Assembly (NCBI GenBank): GCA_902496115.1
Contig: CABUZK010000046.1
Coordinates: forward strand, 1 to 14,507
Direction: 5' to 3'
From: an uncultured Collinsella sp.
GTDB taxonomy: Bacteria > Actinomycetota > Coriobacteriia > Coriobacteriales > Coriobacteriaceae
DNA: 14,507 bases
The notes beneath the pieces are model-generated. The model did not search any database, was not told the DNA's origin, and saw only the letters and a program-made list of their open reading frames with translations. Every line of letters begins with the position of its first letter. Within the stretch, counting starts at the first letter, position 1. This document shows, piece by piece, positions 5,241 through 12,878 of the stretch. Made by a program: the position numbers and the translations under genes.

Positions 5241-5944
5241 TGCAAAAACGCATCACGATCTTTGATACCATTCGCGGGTTTACCATGCTGTCAATGGCGG
5301 GATTTCATGCCTGCTACGACCTTGCCTACCTATATGGTTGGAAGATGCCCTGGTTTACCCAGACCATCTTCCAAGACATCTGGCGCGCCAGCATCAGTTG
5401 GGTATTTTTGTTTATTGCCGGCTGGATGTGCACTCTCTCGCGCAACAACATCAAGCGTGCCGCCAAATATGCCGTTGCCGCTTTAATTGTATGGGTCGCA
5501 ACTACGCTCGTCTCGGTCGATGACTCGGTGAACTTCGGCATCATTTTCTGCATGGCGGCGTGCACCGCCATTGTCGCACTCACGCGCCCGGTTCTCTATA
5601 GGGTGCCGGCAGTATGGGGTATTACCATTTGCCTCATACTCTTTACCAGTACCTGGAGCATTCCTAAAGCGGTCTACCCTATCCCCTATCTAGCTTGGCT
5701 GGGTTTCCCAGGTCCAGACTTTGTCTCCGGTGATTACTATCCGCTCATACCATTCTTATTTATGTATCTCACAGGCTTCTTTGCCGCCAGGAAGGCACAG
5801 AAAGCAAACTGCGAGGCACCAGTATGGGCCTATGAAGATCCCATCCCGGCGCTCGCGAGCCTCGGACGCCATGCGCTGCCGTTCTACCTGCTTCATCAAC
5901 CGGTTATCTTGGGTGTACTGGAGCTGATTTATTCCGTTCGGTAA
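5240..5944 (+). CDS. Membrane acyltransferase-like protein (DUF1624/HGSNAT catalytic-domain family)
   Basis: This 234-residue polytopic membrane protein has about seven hydrophobic segments (near 13-32, 52-66, 77-92, 98-114, 124-138, 165-183, 212-231). The N-terminal FDTIRGF (8-14) with His23 in the first membrane helix and the C-terminal LLHQPVI (217-223) fit the family named after heparan-alpha-glucosaminide N-acetyltransferase, whose members move acetyl groups across a membrane to a sugar. The bacterial substrate is not known; a cell-envelope glycan is a guess. The start codon overlaps the lexA stop (TAATG), so the protein should be made with LexA and rise under SOS. The 3' end overlaps the convergent hflX gene by 16 bases. 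Family assignment is from motif and topology and is moderately sure. Confidence 0.72.
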   Translation: MQKRITIFDTIRGFTMLSMAGFHACYDLAYLYGWKMPWFTQTIFQDIWRASISWVFLFIAGWMCTLSRNNIKRAAKYAVAALIVWVATTLVSVDDSVNFGIIFCMAACTAIVALTRPVLYRVPAVWGITICLILFTSTWSIPKAVYPIPYLAWLGFPGPDFVSGDYYPLIPFLFMYLTGFFAARKAQKANCEAPVWAYEDPIPALASLGRHALPFYLLHQPVILGVLELIYSVR

Positions 5945-7218
5945 CGCTCAAGACGTGGTGCGATACGGGCCGGAAGCTTTGCCACAATATGAACGCCGCC
6001 CTCAAGATATTCCTCGTGCAGAAGGGTTCCCTGTTCGTGCACGAGCGTAATTAACGCGCCCTCTCGATACGGGATATCGGCCGAGAGCAATACGTCCGTA
6101 GCGGCCGCTTCACGAGCGATGCGGTCGACTAAATCATCAAGACCCTCACCCGTCTGAGCCGAGAACAGCACCGCCTCGGGATAGCGCCGGCGGAAACTCA
6201 AGCGGTCGACGCTATCGAGCAGATCAATTTTATTGAACACGGTAAGCGTCAGGCGCTCACCGGCACCGATCTCGTCAAGGACACGATCAACCGCCTCGAG
6301 CTGGCGCTCGTAATCCTCATCGGAAGCATCCACAACTTTAAGAATCAAATCGGCGCCGAGCACCTCGGAAAGCGTAGATTTAAACGCGTCGACCAGGCCA
6401 TGGGGCAGCTTTTGAATAAAGCCGACGGTATCGGTGATCGTCATGCCACGGCCACCGGGCAAACGGTACGAGCGCGTCGTAGGATCGAGCGTGGCAAACA
6501 GCTTATCCTGCGAAAGTACCGTGGATCCCGTCAAACGATTAAGCAACGTCGACTTGCCGGCATTGGTGTAGCCAGCCAACGCCACGCGAAACGCCGGCGA
6601 TTCAATACGGCTTTTCGATTGCACATCGCGACGTTGTTCAACCTGTTTCAGTTCGCGTCGAAGCGCCGCGATCTTATTGCGAATCAGGCGACGGTCGACC
6701 TCGAGCTGGCTTTCGCCCTGGCCAAAACGCGATCCAATGCCGCCACGCGTCTGTTCCTTGGCAAGATGGCTCCACATACCTCGCAGACGAGGCAGCAGAT
6801 ACTGCAACTGTGCCAGCTGAACCTGTAAGCGGCCCTCACGCGTCTGGGCATGCAGGCCAAAGATATCCAAAATCAACGCCGTACGGTCAATAATCTTGAC
6901 CGGTTCGCCCACGGCTTTCTCAAGATAGGACTGCTGTGAGGGCGTCAGGTCGTCGTCGAAGATAACAACATCCGCATCCATGCGATGCACCAAGCCGCAC
7001 AGCTCCTCGACCTTGCCAGAACCGATAAACGATTTGGGATAGGGTTTGACCAGGCGCTGAGACAAGCGTGCCACGCATTGGGCCCCAGCAGTGTGGGCTA
7101 GACGCTCGAGCTCGTCGAGCGAACGGTCGAGCGGCCACGCGTTATCGCGCCACTCGACACCAACCAAGATGGCGCGCTCAGGTTCAGGCGCCGTGGGGAC
7201 CAAAGGGAAACGAGCCAT
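5929..7218 (-). CDS. hflX: GTPase HflX, ribosome-associated
   Basis: HflX is a ribosome-binding GTPase that splits stalled or stressed 70S ribosomes in other bacteria. The 429-residue protein has the N-terminal HflX domain (about 15-205, including FIGSGKVEEL and the basic SHLAKEQTRGGIGSRFGQGE region with its helical coil to about 200). The G domain follows, with GYTNAGKST (216-224), DTVGFI (263-268), NKID (329-332) and SAQTG (353-357). The C-terminal region is about 375-429. The ATG overlaps the miaA stop (TAATG), as part of the miaB-miaA-hflX series; miaA and hflX are neighbours in many bacteria. It ends by overlapping the convergent membrane-protein gene by 16 bases. No anomaly in the GTPase motifs. 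Confidence 0.95.
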   Translation of the reverse strand: MARFPLVPTAPEPERAILVGVEWRDNAWPLDRSLDELERLAHTAGAQCVARLSQRLVKPYPKSFIGSGKVEELCGLVHRMDADVVIFDDDLTPSQQSYLEKAVGEPVKIIDRTALILDIFGLHAQTREGRLQVQLAQLQYLLPRLRGMWSHLAKEQTRGGIGSRFGQGESQLEVDRRLIRNKIAALRRELKQVEQRRDVQSKSRIESPAFRVALAGYTNAGKSTLLNRLTGSTVLSQDKLFATLDPTTRSYRLPGGRGMTITDTVGFIQKLPHGLVDAFKSTLSEVLGADLILKVVDASDEDYERQLEAVDRVLDEIGAGERLTLTVFNKIDLLDSVDRLSFRRRYPEAVLFSAQTGEGLDDLVDRIAREAAATDVLLSADIPYREGALITLVHEQGTLLHEEYLEGGVHIVAKLPARIAPRLERYRTE

Positions 7219-8156
7219 TAGGCAGCCTCGATGCGACGGTAAATATCATCAACGACCTCATCGATCGTAAACTCATCCATATCGAACCACACGATGCGAT
7301 CGTCACGCTTAAACCAGGAAAGCTGGCGCTTGGCATAGCGACGTGAACGCATCTTGATAAGCTCACGGGCCTCATCCATGGTAATAGCGCCACGCAAGGT
7401 ATCAATAATCTCTTTGTAACCAATTGCCTGCATCGACGTGAGCGCATCGCCCAGGCCCTGGTCCATAAGGCCATGGACCTCATCAACCAGTCCCCGCTCA
7501 AACATAAGGTCGACACGCTGGTTAATGCGCTCATAGAGCACTTCACGGCTACGCGTCAGACCAAACCACAAGGCATGATAACGCTCACGCGAAACACTGA
7601 ATTTCGACTTCTGCTGGGCATATGACACGCCATCATCGTGCATCTCGAGCGCACGAATCACACGACGCACGTTATGGGGATGAATCACGGCAGCTGATTC
7701 GGGGTCGCGCTCGGCAAGCAGGGCATGCAATGCTTCCTCGCCAATGCGCTCGGCAAGCTCCTGATAGCCCACGCGGCGTTCGTCCTCGAGTTCTCCCGAA
7801 GGAAAATCCATTTCATCGAGAGCGGCCTTGAGATACAAGCCCGTACCGCCGCAAAAAACCGGAAGACGCTGCTCGCCAAGCAAACGCTCGACATGTGCTC
7901 GGGCGTCCGACTGGTAGAGCGCAGCAGAATACGCGACGCCGGGATCCACGATATCGATAAGGCGCAGAGGTGCCGAGCACTCCTCAGGCATCATTTTGGC
8001 CGTACCGATGTCCATGCCGCGATAGATTTGCATCGCGTCACACGACAACACTTCGGACGAAAGACGAGCGGCCAGGCGGTCGGCAACATCGCTTTTTCCG
8101 ACCGCCGTCGGACCGACAATCGCTACGGCAGAAAGGCTTGCACCGGGAGAAATCAT
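7218..8156 (-). CDS. miaA: tRNA dimethylallyltransferase MiaA
   Basis: MiaA transfers a dimethylallyl group to N6 of A37 in tRNAs that read codons starting with U, giving i6A37, the substrate of MiaB. The 312-residue protein shows the P-loop GPTAVGKS (15-22), DAMQIYRGMDIGTAK (40-54, where most homologues have DS rather than DA), GGTGLYLKA (103-111), MQAIGYKEI (242-250) and RRYAKRQLSWFKRD (272-285). A GTG farther upstream at 8195 would add 13 residues inside miaB; I chose the ATG at 8154-8156 because it overlaps the miaB stop as TAATG and the P-loop then lies at the normal distance. Its stop overlaps the hflX start in the same way. Confidence 0.96.
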   Translation of the reverse strand: MISPGASLSAVAIVGPTAVGKSDVADRLAARLSSEVLSCDAMQIYRGMDIGTAKMMPEECSAPLRLIDIVDPGVAYSAALYQSDARAHVERLLGEQRLPVFCGGTGLYLKAALDEMDFPSGELEDERRVGYQELAERIGEEALHALLAERDPESAAVIHPHNVRRVIRALEMHDDGVSYAQQKSKFSVSRERYHALWFGLTRSREVLYERINQRVDLMFERGLVDEVHGLMDQGLGDALTSMQAIGYKEIIDTLRGAITMDEARELIKMRSRRYAKRQLSWFKRDDRIVWFDMDEFTIDEVVDDIYRRIEAA

Positions 8157-9526
8157 TAGCGAGGCTCGCCCACGACGGAGCCAGACAGATACCACGTCTT
8201 GGCGACATCAATATCAACATCAACGATTTTACCGATGAGCTGATCGATGCTATAGCCAGCAGGAATCGGCGCATGCACCGTCTGGTTCTTGGGACTCTTG
8301 CCCAGAAGGACAGCGTCATTCTTCTTGCTCGTGCCCTCAATGAGCGCAGGCACCACGGTGTGAAGCTCGCCCTGGTTATACTCGTGTGCCGTCGTCTCGA
8401 TAACCTTGACCAGACGGTTAAAGCGCTCAAGGATAACCTCATGCGGGGTGGGATCATAAATCTCGGCGGCCGGGGTACCGGCGCGCTTGGAGTAAATAAA
8501 CGTGTAGGCTTGGGCATAGCGCACCGTCTCGGCAAGCGAGAGCGTCTGCTCAAAGTCTTCCTCGGTCTCACCAGGGAAGCCCACGATGATGTCGGTCGAA
8601 AGCGCAATATCGGGCATACGGTTACGAATACGATCGACCAGGCCCAGATAATCCTCACGTGTATACCGACGATTCATCTCTTTAAGGATGCGCGTGGAAC
8701 CCGACTGAACGGCCAAGTGAAGCTGCGGCATGACGGCAGGCGTCTCGGCCATAGCATCGATGGTCTCGGGCAGCAGATCTTTGGGATGCGAAGAGGTAAA
8801 GAAGATACGCTCGACACCCGTATCGCCCACAGCGCGCAGCAGATCGGCAAAACGCGGCTTGCCAAAGAGATCGCGACCGTAGGAGTTAACGTTTTGGCCC
8901 AGCAGCGTAATCTCGCGCACGCCCTGACGCACAAGCCCGGTAACCTCGTCGACAATCTCCTCGAAGGGACGACTCTTCTCACGACCACGGACGTACGGCA
9001 CGATGCAGTACGTGCAGAAATTGTTGCAGCCCGTCATGATAGGCACCCAGGCGTGATACGGCGTCTCGCGATGCCACGGCATACTCATGGCGTCGGTATC
9101 CTCATGCTCATTCGTACGGATATGGCGCTTGCCATCCAAAAACGCCTCGGCGATAAGCTCGGCCACGTGAGCAATGGAATGGGTGCCGAAAATGACGTTG
9201 ACGTTATCGACGTTGGTGAGCAAGCCCTCGCCATCGCGCTGGGCGATGCAGCCGCCCACGGCGACCACACGCTTACCCGAAGGCGAAGGAGGCAGGCTCT
9301 TGCAGGAATTGCACTGACCATAGAGGCGAGTATCGGCAGCCTCGCGCACACAGCACGTCATGAACACGACAATATCGGCATGCTCGGGATCGAGCGCCAT
9401 AAGACAGCCATACGAATCGAGCAAGCCACTCACGCGCTCGGAGTCGTGCTGATTCATCTGGCAGCCGAATGTGCGGATAAAGTAGGTTTTACCGGCAAGA
9501 ATATCGCGTACGGAACGCTGGTCCAT
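8156..9526 (-). CDS. miaB: tRNA-2-methylthio-N6-dimethylallyladenosine synthase MiaB
   Basis: MiaB is a radical-SAM enzyme that methylthiolates i6A37, the product of MiaA, to ms2i6A37. The 456 residues give the family order: N-terminal methylthiotransferase domain with cluster cysteines C22 (TFGCQMN), C58 (MTCCVRE) and C93 (GGCIAQRDG); radical-SAM motif CNNFCTYC (C167, C171, C174); HLAVQSGS (270-277) and STDIIVGFPGE (310-320); and a C-terminal TRAM domain (about 383-450) for tRNA binding. An extra CxxC pair (C72, C75) lies in the N-terminal domain. The ATG at 9524-9526 has only a weak upstream AGGA. spoVS lies 65 bases upstream on the same strand and miaA overlaps its stop codon. Confidence 0.96.
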   Translation of the reverse strand: MDQRSVRDILAGKTYFIRTFGCQMNQHDSERVSGLLDSYGCLMALDPEHADIVVFMTCCVREAADTRLYGQCNSCKSLPPSPSGKRVVAVGGCIAQRDGEGLLTNVDNVNVIFGTHSIAHVAELIAEAFLDGKRHIRTNEHEDTDAMSMPWHRETPYHAWVPIMTGCNNFCTYCIVPYVRGREKSRPFEEIVDEVTGLVRQGVREITLLGQNVNSYGRDLFGKPRFADLLRAVGDTGVERIFFTSSHPKDLLPETIDAMAETPAVMPQLHLAVQSGSTRILKEMNRRYTREDYLGLVDRIRNRMPDIALSTDIIVGFPGETEEDFEQTLSLAETVRYAQAYTFIYSKRAGTPAAEIYDPTPHEVILERFNRLVKVIETTAHEYNQGELHTVVPALIEGTSKKNDAVLLGKSPKNQTVHAPIPAGYSIDQLIGKIVDVDIDVAKTWYLSGSVVGEPR

Positions 9527-9591
9527 GAGCTTACATCCTAACGATGGTGTCGACGGGGCGCATAGGTGCTACAAGCGTGCAGATGGCTCGT

Positions 9592-9909
9592 TTACGCAAC
9601 AGGCTTAACGTCGTCCATGACGACGTTATCCATAGCAGCCCGATTAATCTGGTGAACGTAGATAGAGAGACGAATTGCCGTGCGCGACTCCCCGTTAATG
9701 AGGATGTCGGAGAACACCGGCGCGCAGGAGACATCAAAGCCGGTCGGAATCAGAAAGCCGCGCGCAATGGCAACGGCCTTGATGGCCTGGTTGACGGCAC
9801 CGGCGCCGACGCACTGAATGTTGACGGGGACGCCATCTTTGACCATGCCGGCAATGGCGCCGGCAACGGACGCGGGCGATGATTTGCTTGATACCTTCAG
9901 GCAATCCAT
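9592..9909 (-). CDS. spoVS: SpoVS family DNA-binding protein
   Basis: SpoVS is a small Alba-like protein first known from Bacillus sporulation, where it affects septation and coat assembly; homologues occur widely outside spore formers. The visible core (residues 1-84) matches the family closely: LKVSSKSSPASVAGAIAG (4-21), VGAGAVNQAIKAVAIARGF (34-52) and the end INGESRTAIRLSI (71-83). The protein has about 20 further residues (85-105) rich in N, V and D that the 86-residue Bacillus protein lacks. An upstream in-frame start at 9948 would add a basic stretch, but the ATG at 9907-9909 with AGGAG seven bases before it and the family N-terminus decide the start. It lies between the GHKL ATPase gene and miaB; in Bacillus spoVS is likewise close to rny. 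Confidence 0.93.
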   Translation of the reverse strand: MDCLKVSSKSSPASVAGAIAGMVKDGVPVNIQCVGAGAVNQAIKAVAIARGFLIPTGFDVSCAPVFSDILINGESRTAIRLSIYVHQINRAAMDNVVMDDVKPVA

Positions 9910-9959
9910 GAAGAAACTCCTGCGTTTAAAAGTACGTTTTAACTGCAATAACTGTATCG

Positions 9960-9977
9960 TACCGAGCGGACTCGGTA
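9960..9977 (-). other. Short hairpin between the GHKL ATPase gene and spoVS
   Basis: TACCGAG (9960-9966) and CTCGGTA (9971-9977) pair perfectly over seven bases around a four-base loop, six bases after the stop codon of the GHKL gene. No T-run follows on the minus strand, so termination is doubtful; it may partly attenuate or process the transcript before spoVS. I see no convincing promoter for spoVS in the 74-base gap. Confidence 0.35.
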
Positions 9978-9983
9978 AAGATT

Positions 9984-11069
9984 TTATTCCTCTTTGGAAA
10001 GATCGAACGTCACCGTGATGCGATCACGCGAAACGCGAATCTTAGGGTCGCCGCACAGATTGAGGTAATACCGGGCAGCGAGGTCGTTAAAGTCACGCTC
10101 GACCGCACGCGAAAACTGCGCCATATCATCCTTGGCGATGCGAAGACCTCGACGGTCCTTGGCAAGATCGACGGGAGCCGGCGCATGCGAGGTGGAATCA
10201 CGCTCGCGCAGCAGGCGCGCGGTCACGCCGCGAACGGGCTTAATCTGTCCCGAAAGAATACGGTGGGCAGTGCGCTCGGACATCTCAAGACCCAACCCGG
10301 AGCAGATCCGGATAAAGTCCTCGGCATCCGAGGCAAGGCCCAAACGATCGATAACCGGAAGCTCGCACTCGTCATCGATAAAGAGCAGGCGCGACGTATC
10401 GAGACGACTCGAAGCCTGAGCGTACAGGGTCGCAGCGATCTCGGACGGAGAGCCCAGATACACATCGCAGCCACGCAGTTCCTCGAGGGCAAACTCACAG
10501 GCTGCGCGAATGATGTTGTGGGGGCCGCGAGCACATACATAGCGGCCGTCTTCGTCTTTAACCGCCTGAGGCCAGCTCGACTGGTCGGCGCGCTCACCCA
10601 AGCGATCGGTAGCAACACACACCTTAAACGCGGAGCCCAAATCGACGCCCGAGGTAACAACGCGTGCCTCATCCGTGTTCTGCTTGATAGAGAACAACGC
10701 CATACCACGACCGTGAACACCCCAACGGTCCATTTTCATGCTCTCGAGCTTGGAGGTGACACGGGCATCGAAGATACGCTCCTGCATATCCTGCGGCACA
10801 CCCGAACCGTTATCCAGGAAGAGGAGGGTGCGAACACCCTCCTCCTTGGTCGTGGCAAGATAGACCTTATCGGCTCCGGCATCGCGAGCATTGCGCAGCA
10901 TCTCGATGACAATGTCCTCTACATGCTGAATGTCATGCTTGGCCTGACGGCGCTCGGCCTCCGAAACACGGAGGCGGACATACCCCTCGCCAAGGTTTTC
11001 CTCGACGCGAAGGTTGCCCTCCCCCGACATCGACGCGATAAATGAGATGAGCTCGTTCGCGTCGTTCAT
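9984..11069 (-). CDS. GHKL-fold ATP-binding protein, MutL-like N-terminus, function unknown
   Basis: The 361-residue protein has an N-terminal GHKL ATPase domain (about 45-150): the N-box around E56 and N60 in IEMLRNARDAGADKV, the G1 motif DNGSG (86-90) and the G2 motif GVHGRGMALFSI (117-128). The DAGA, DNG and RVTSK...HGRG..LFSI spacing parallels MutL rather than histidine kinases. There is no kinase dimerisation domain, no membrane segment and no MutL endonuclease or dimerisation region. The C-terminal half (about 200-361) is unrecognised; SERTAHRILSGQIKPVRGVTARLL (263-286) may be a helical, helix-turn-helix-like part. The ATG lies one base after the rny stop with no clear ribosome binding site, so its synthesis probably depends on rny translation. 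Conserved placement with rny and spoVS suggests a role in RNA or chromosome handling, but that is a guess. Confidence 0.8.
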   Translation of the reverse strand: MNDANELISFIASMSGEGNLRVEENLGEGYVRLRVSEAERRQAKHDIQHVEDIVIEMLRNARDAGADKVYLATTKEEGVRTLLFLDNGSGVPQDMQERIFDARVTSKLESMKMDRWGVHGRGMALFSIKQNTDEARVVTSGVDLGSAFKVCVATDRLGERADQSSWPQAVKDEDGRYVCARGPHNIIRAACEFALEELRGCDVYLGSPSEIAATLYAQASSRLDTSRLLFIDDECELPVIDRLGLASDAEDFIRICSGLGLEMSERTAHRILSGQIKPVRGVTARLLRERDSTSHAPAPVDLAKDRRGLRIAKDDMAQFSRAVERDFNDLAARYYLNLCGDPKIRVSRDRITVTFDLSKEE

Positions 11070-11070
11070 G

Positions 11071-12621
11071 TTATTTAGCGATATCGACGGCGCGGCTCTC
11101 GCGAATCACGACAACGCGCACCTGACCGGGATACTCCATCTCTTCCTCGATCTGGTGGGCGATATCGTGCGCAAGCACCGTGGACTGGGCATCGGAGATC
11201 TTATCCGGCTGGACCATGACATGGACTTCGCGACCGGCCTGCATGGCATAGGTACGCTCGACGCCGTCGTGAGAGTTGGCGATCTCCTCGAGCTTCTCAA
11301 GGCGCTTGATGTAGTTCTCGGCCGACTCGCGGCGGGCACCGGGGCGAGAAGCGGAGACGGCATCGGCAGCCTGGACCAGAACGTCGAGCACCGTGTTGGG
11401 ATCGACGTCGGCATGATGGGCCTCGATCGCGTGGACAATAACGGGCTTCTCACCATAACGGCGGGCAAGCTCAGCACCAATCACAGCATGCGGGCCCTCA
11501 ACGTCATGGTCGATGGCCTTGCCCAGGTCGTGCAGAAGACCGGCGCGCTTGGCAGTCACAACGTCCAGGCCAAGTTCGGAGGCCATAACGCCGCACAGGT
11601 CGGAGACCTCAAGCGAGTGTTGCAGCACGTTCTGACCAAACGAGGTGCGGTAGCGCAAAGCGCCCAGGGTCTTGACGATCTCGGGATGCAGGTCGTGGAT
11701 ACCGGTATCGAAGGCGGCCTGCTCGCCGGCCTCGCGCACACGCTGCTGAACCAAGTCGGCGGCCTTGTGGTACATCTCCTCGATGCGAGCGGGGTGAATG
11801 CGGCCATCGGCAATGAGGTTCTCGAGCGCCACACGGGCAGTCTCACGACGGACCGGATCGAAGCTCGAAAGCACAACGGTCTCGGGGGTGTCATCAATCA
11901 CGAGGTTGACACCGGACACCTGCTCAAAGGTGCGGATGTTGCGACCCTCACGACCGATGATACGACCCTTAAGGTCATCGGAAGGAATATGCACGGAAGT
12001 GACGGTGACCTCGGCGGTATGGTCTGCGGCGCAACGCTGAATCGCCAGGGAGAGAATCTCCTGAGCGGTCTTGTGGCACTCGGCGCGGACCTGCTGCTCG
12101 GACTCGCGGATGATGGTGGCCGCCTCGTGGGTAACCTCGCCGCGGACCTTGTCGAGCAGCTCCTTGTGAGCGTCCTCGCGCGTAAGGTCGGCAATACGCT
12201 CAAGCTCGGAAGTCTGCTTGGCGCAGAGCTCCTCAAGCTCGCGAGAGCGCTTCTCGACCTGACCAGCCTGGCTGGACAGCTGATGCTCACGCTTGTCGAG
12301 CGCATCGTTGCGACGATCGAGCGATTCCTCGCGCTGCATCACGCGGTTTTCGAGCGTGCGAATCTCGCTCTTACGCTGCTTGTCCTCGGCCTCGGCGGCC
12401 TGCTTGTTCTTGATGATCTCTTCCTTAGCCTCGAGCAGAGCCTCTTTTTTGAGGGTCTCGGCCTGACGCTTTGCATCACCGATCAGGGACTCTGCCTGTG
12501 CGTGTGCCGACTGAATCTTTTCGTCGGCCTCGTGAAGACTACCCTGCTTGGCGGTGCGCATGTAGGCAATGGCGGCGATGGCACCCAAAACGAGGCCAAC
12601 GAGCGCTGCAATGATAGGCAT
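11071..12621 (-). CDS. rny: Ribonuclease Y (membrane-anchored endoribonuclease)
   Basis: RNase Y starts mRNA decay in many Gram-positive bacteria. The 516-residue protein has an N-terminal membrane anchor (about 1-21), a long charged coiled coil (about 30-195), a KH RNA-binding domain with GRIIGREGRN (219-228) and an HD metal-dependent phosphohydrolase domain with His335 (LQHSLE), His364-Asp365 (LLHDLGKA) and HHAD near 402. The frame can begin at a GTG (12625-12627), but that codon lies within the ribosome binding site AGGAG (12627-12631); the ATG at 12619-12621, five bases after it, is the better start. A predicted promoter lies at 12788-12816, giving a leader of about 160 bases. The GHKL gene begins one base after the stop. 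Confidence 0.96.
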   Translation of the reverse strand: MPIIAALVGLVLGAIAAIAYMRTAKQGSLHEADEKIQSAHAQAESLIGDAKRQAETLKKEALLEAKEEIIKNKQAAEAEDKQRKSEIRTLENRVMQREESLDRRNDALDKREHQLSSQAGQVEKRSRELEELCAKQTSELERIADLTREDAHKELLDKVRGEVTHEAATIIRESEQQVRAECHKTAQEILSLAIQRCAADHTAEVTVTSVHIPSDDLKGRIIGREGRNIRTFEQVSGVNLVIDDTPETVVLSSFDPVRRETARVALENLIADGRIHPARIEEMYHKAADLVQQRVREAGEQAAFDTGIHDLHPEIVKTLGALRYRTSFGQNVLQHSLEVSDLCGVMASELGLDVVTAKRAGLLHDLGKAIDHDVEGPHAVIGAELARRYGEKPVIVHAIEAHHADVDPNTVLDVLVQAADAVSASRPGARRESAENYIKRLEKLEEIANSHDGVERTYAMQAGREVHVMVQPDKISDAQSTVLAHDIAHQIEEEMEYPGQVRVVVIRESRAVDIAK

Positions 12622-12656
12622 GCTCACTCCTTTTTATGGATTCGTTACACAGCAAA

Positions 12657-12682
12657 GCGAACCGTCCTTACGAACGGCTCGC
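12657..12682 (-). other. Hairpin in the rny leader
   Basis: Bases 12657-12664 and 12675-12682 pair over eight positions (seven Watson-Crick and, in the leftward RNA, one G-U) around a ten-base loop. It ends 25 bases upstream of the rny ribosome binding site. It could stabilise or regulate the leader; there is no T-run suggesting termination, and the call rests on pairing alone. Confidence 0.35.
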
Positions 12683-12724
12683 GACATTTGAGTAATATGG
12701 GCGCAGCTTATGCGGGTCGGATAC

Positions 12725-12758
12725 AGATAAACAAATAAACAAACTCATCACAGATGAG
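12725..12758 (-). terminator. Terminator-like hairpin after recX, or attenuator of rny
   Basis: On the minus strand CTCATC-TGT-GATGAG (12744-12758) is followed by TTTGTTTATTTGTTTAT, a long T-rich tract. This has the form of a weak intrinsic terminator (six-base stem, three-base loop). It lies about 120 bases after the recX stop, but also about 23 bases downstream of the predicted rny start point, so it would act on rny transcripts too. The short stem keeps the confidence low. Confidence 0.35.
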
Positions 12759-12787
12759 CACATATCACAAAGCAAATGACAGTATTT

Positions 12788-12816
12788 ATCCTACGTTGAA
12801 CCGCAACAACTGTCAA
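12788..12816 (-). promoter_or_regulatory. Predicted rny promoter
   Basis: On the minus strand a perfect TTGACA (12811-12816) is separated by 17 bp from TAGGAT (12788-12793, four of six to the -10 consensus). The expected start is near 12781. The inverted repeat TGACAGT (12777-12783) / ACTGTCA (12809-12815) overlaps both the -35 box and the start point, with copies 32 bp apart, and may be an operator. It indicates that rny and the genes after it can be transcribed apart from recA-recX. Confidence 0.55.
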
Positions 12817-12878
12817 ATAAACGCACCCGGCACGGCGCCTATCAAGCGGTGAACGGCAGGGGCGTACCATGTGCACGC

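Noticed and set aside
7970..9541. A 523-codon open frame on the plus strand opposite miaA and miaB
   Set aside because: It is antisense to two genes with complete family motifs; its protein shows no domain and it arises from codon bias in high-GC DNA.
9536..9571. Ten-codon open frame ending just before miaB (possible leader peptide)
   Set aside because: No ribosome binding site, no codon run or attenuator hairpin; too short to support.
9941..9982. Possible spoVS promoter overlapping the short hairpin
   Set aside because: Only TTTACC and TACAGT, each four of six to consensus, at 17 bp; too weak beside the hairpin and a likely operon.
11014..12738. A 574-codon open frame on the plus strand opposite rny
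   Set aside because: Antisense to a full-length RNase Y with KH and HD motifs; the leucine- and glycine-rich product looks like a codon-bias artefact.
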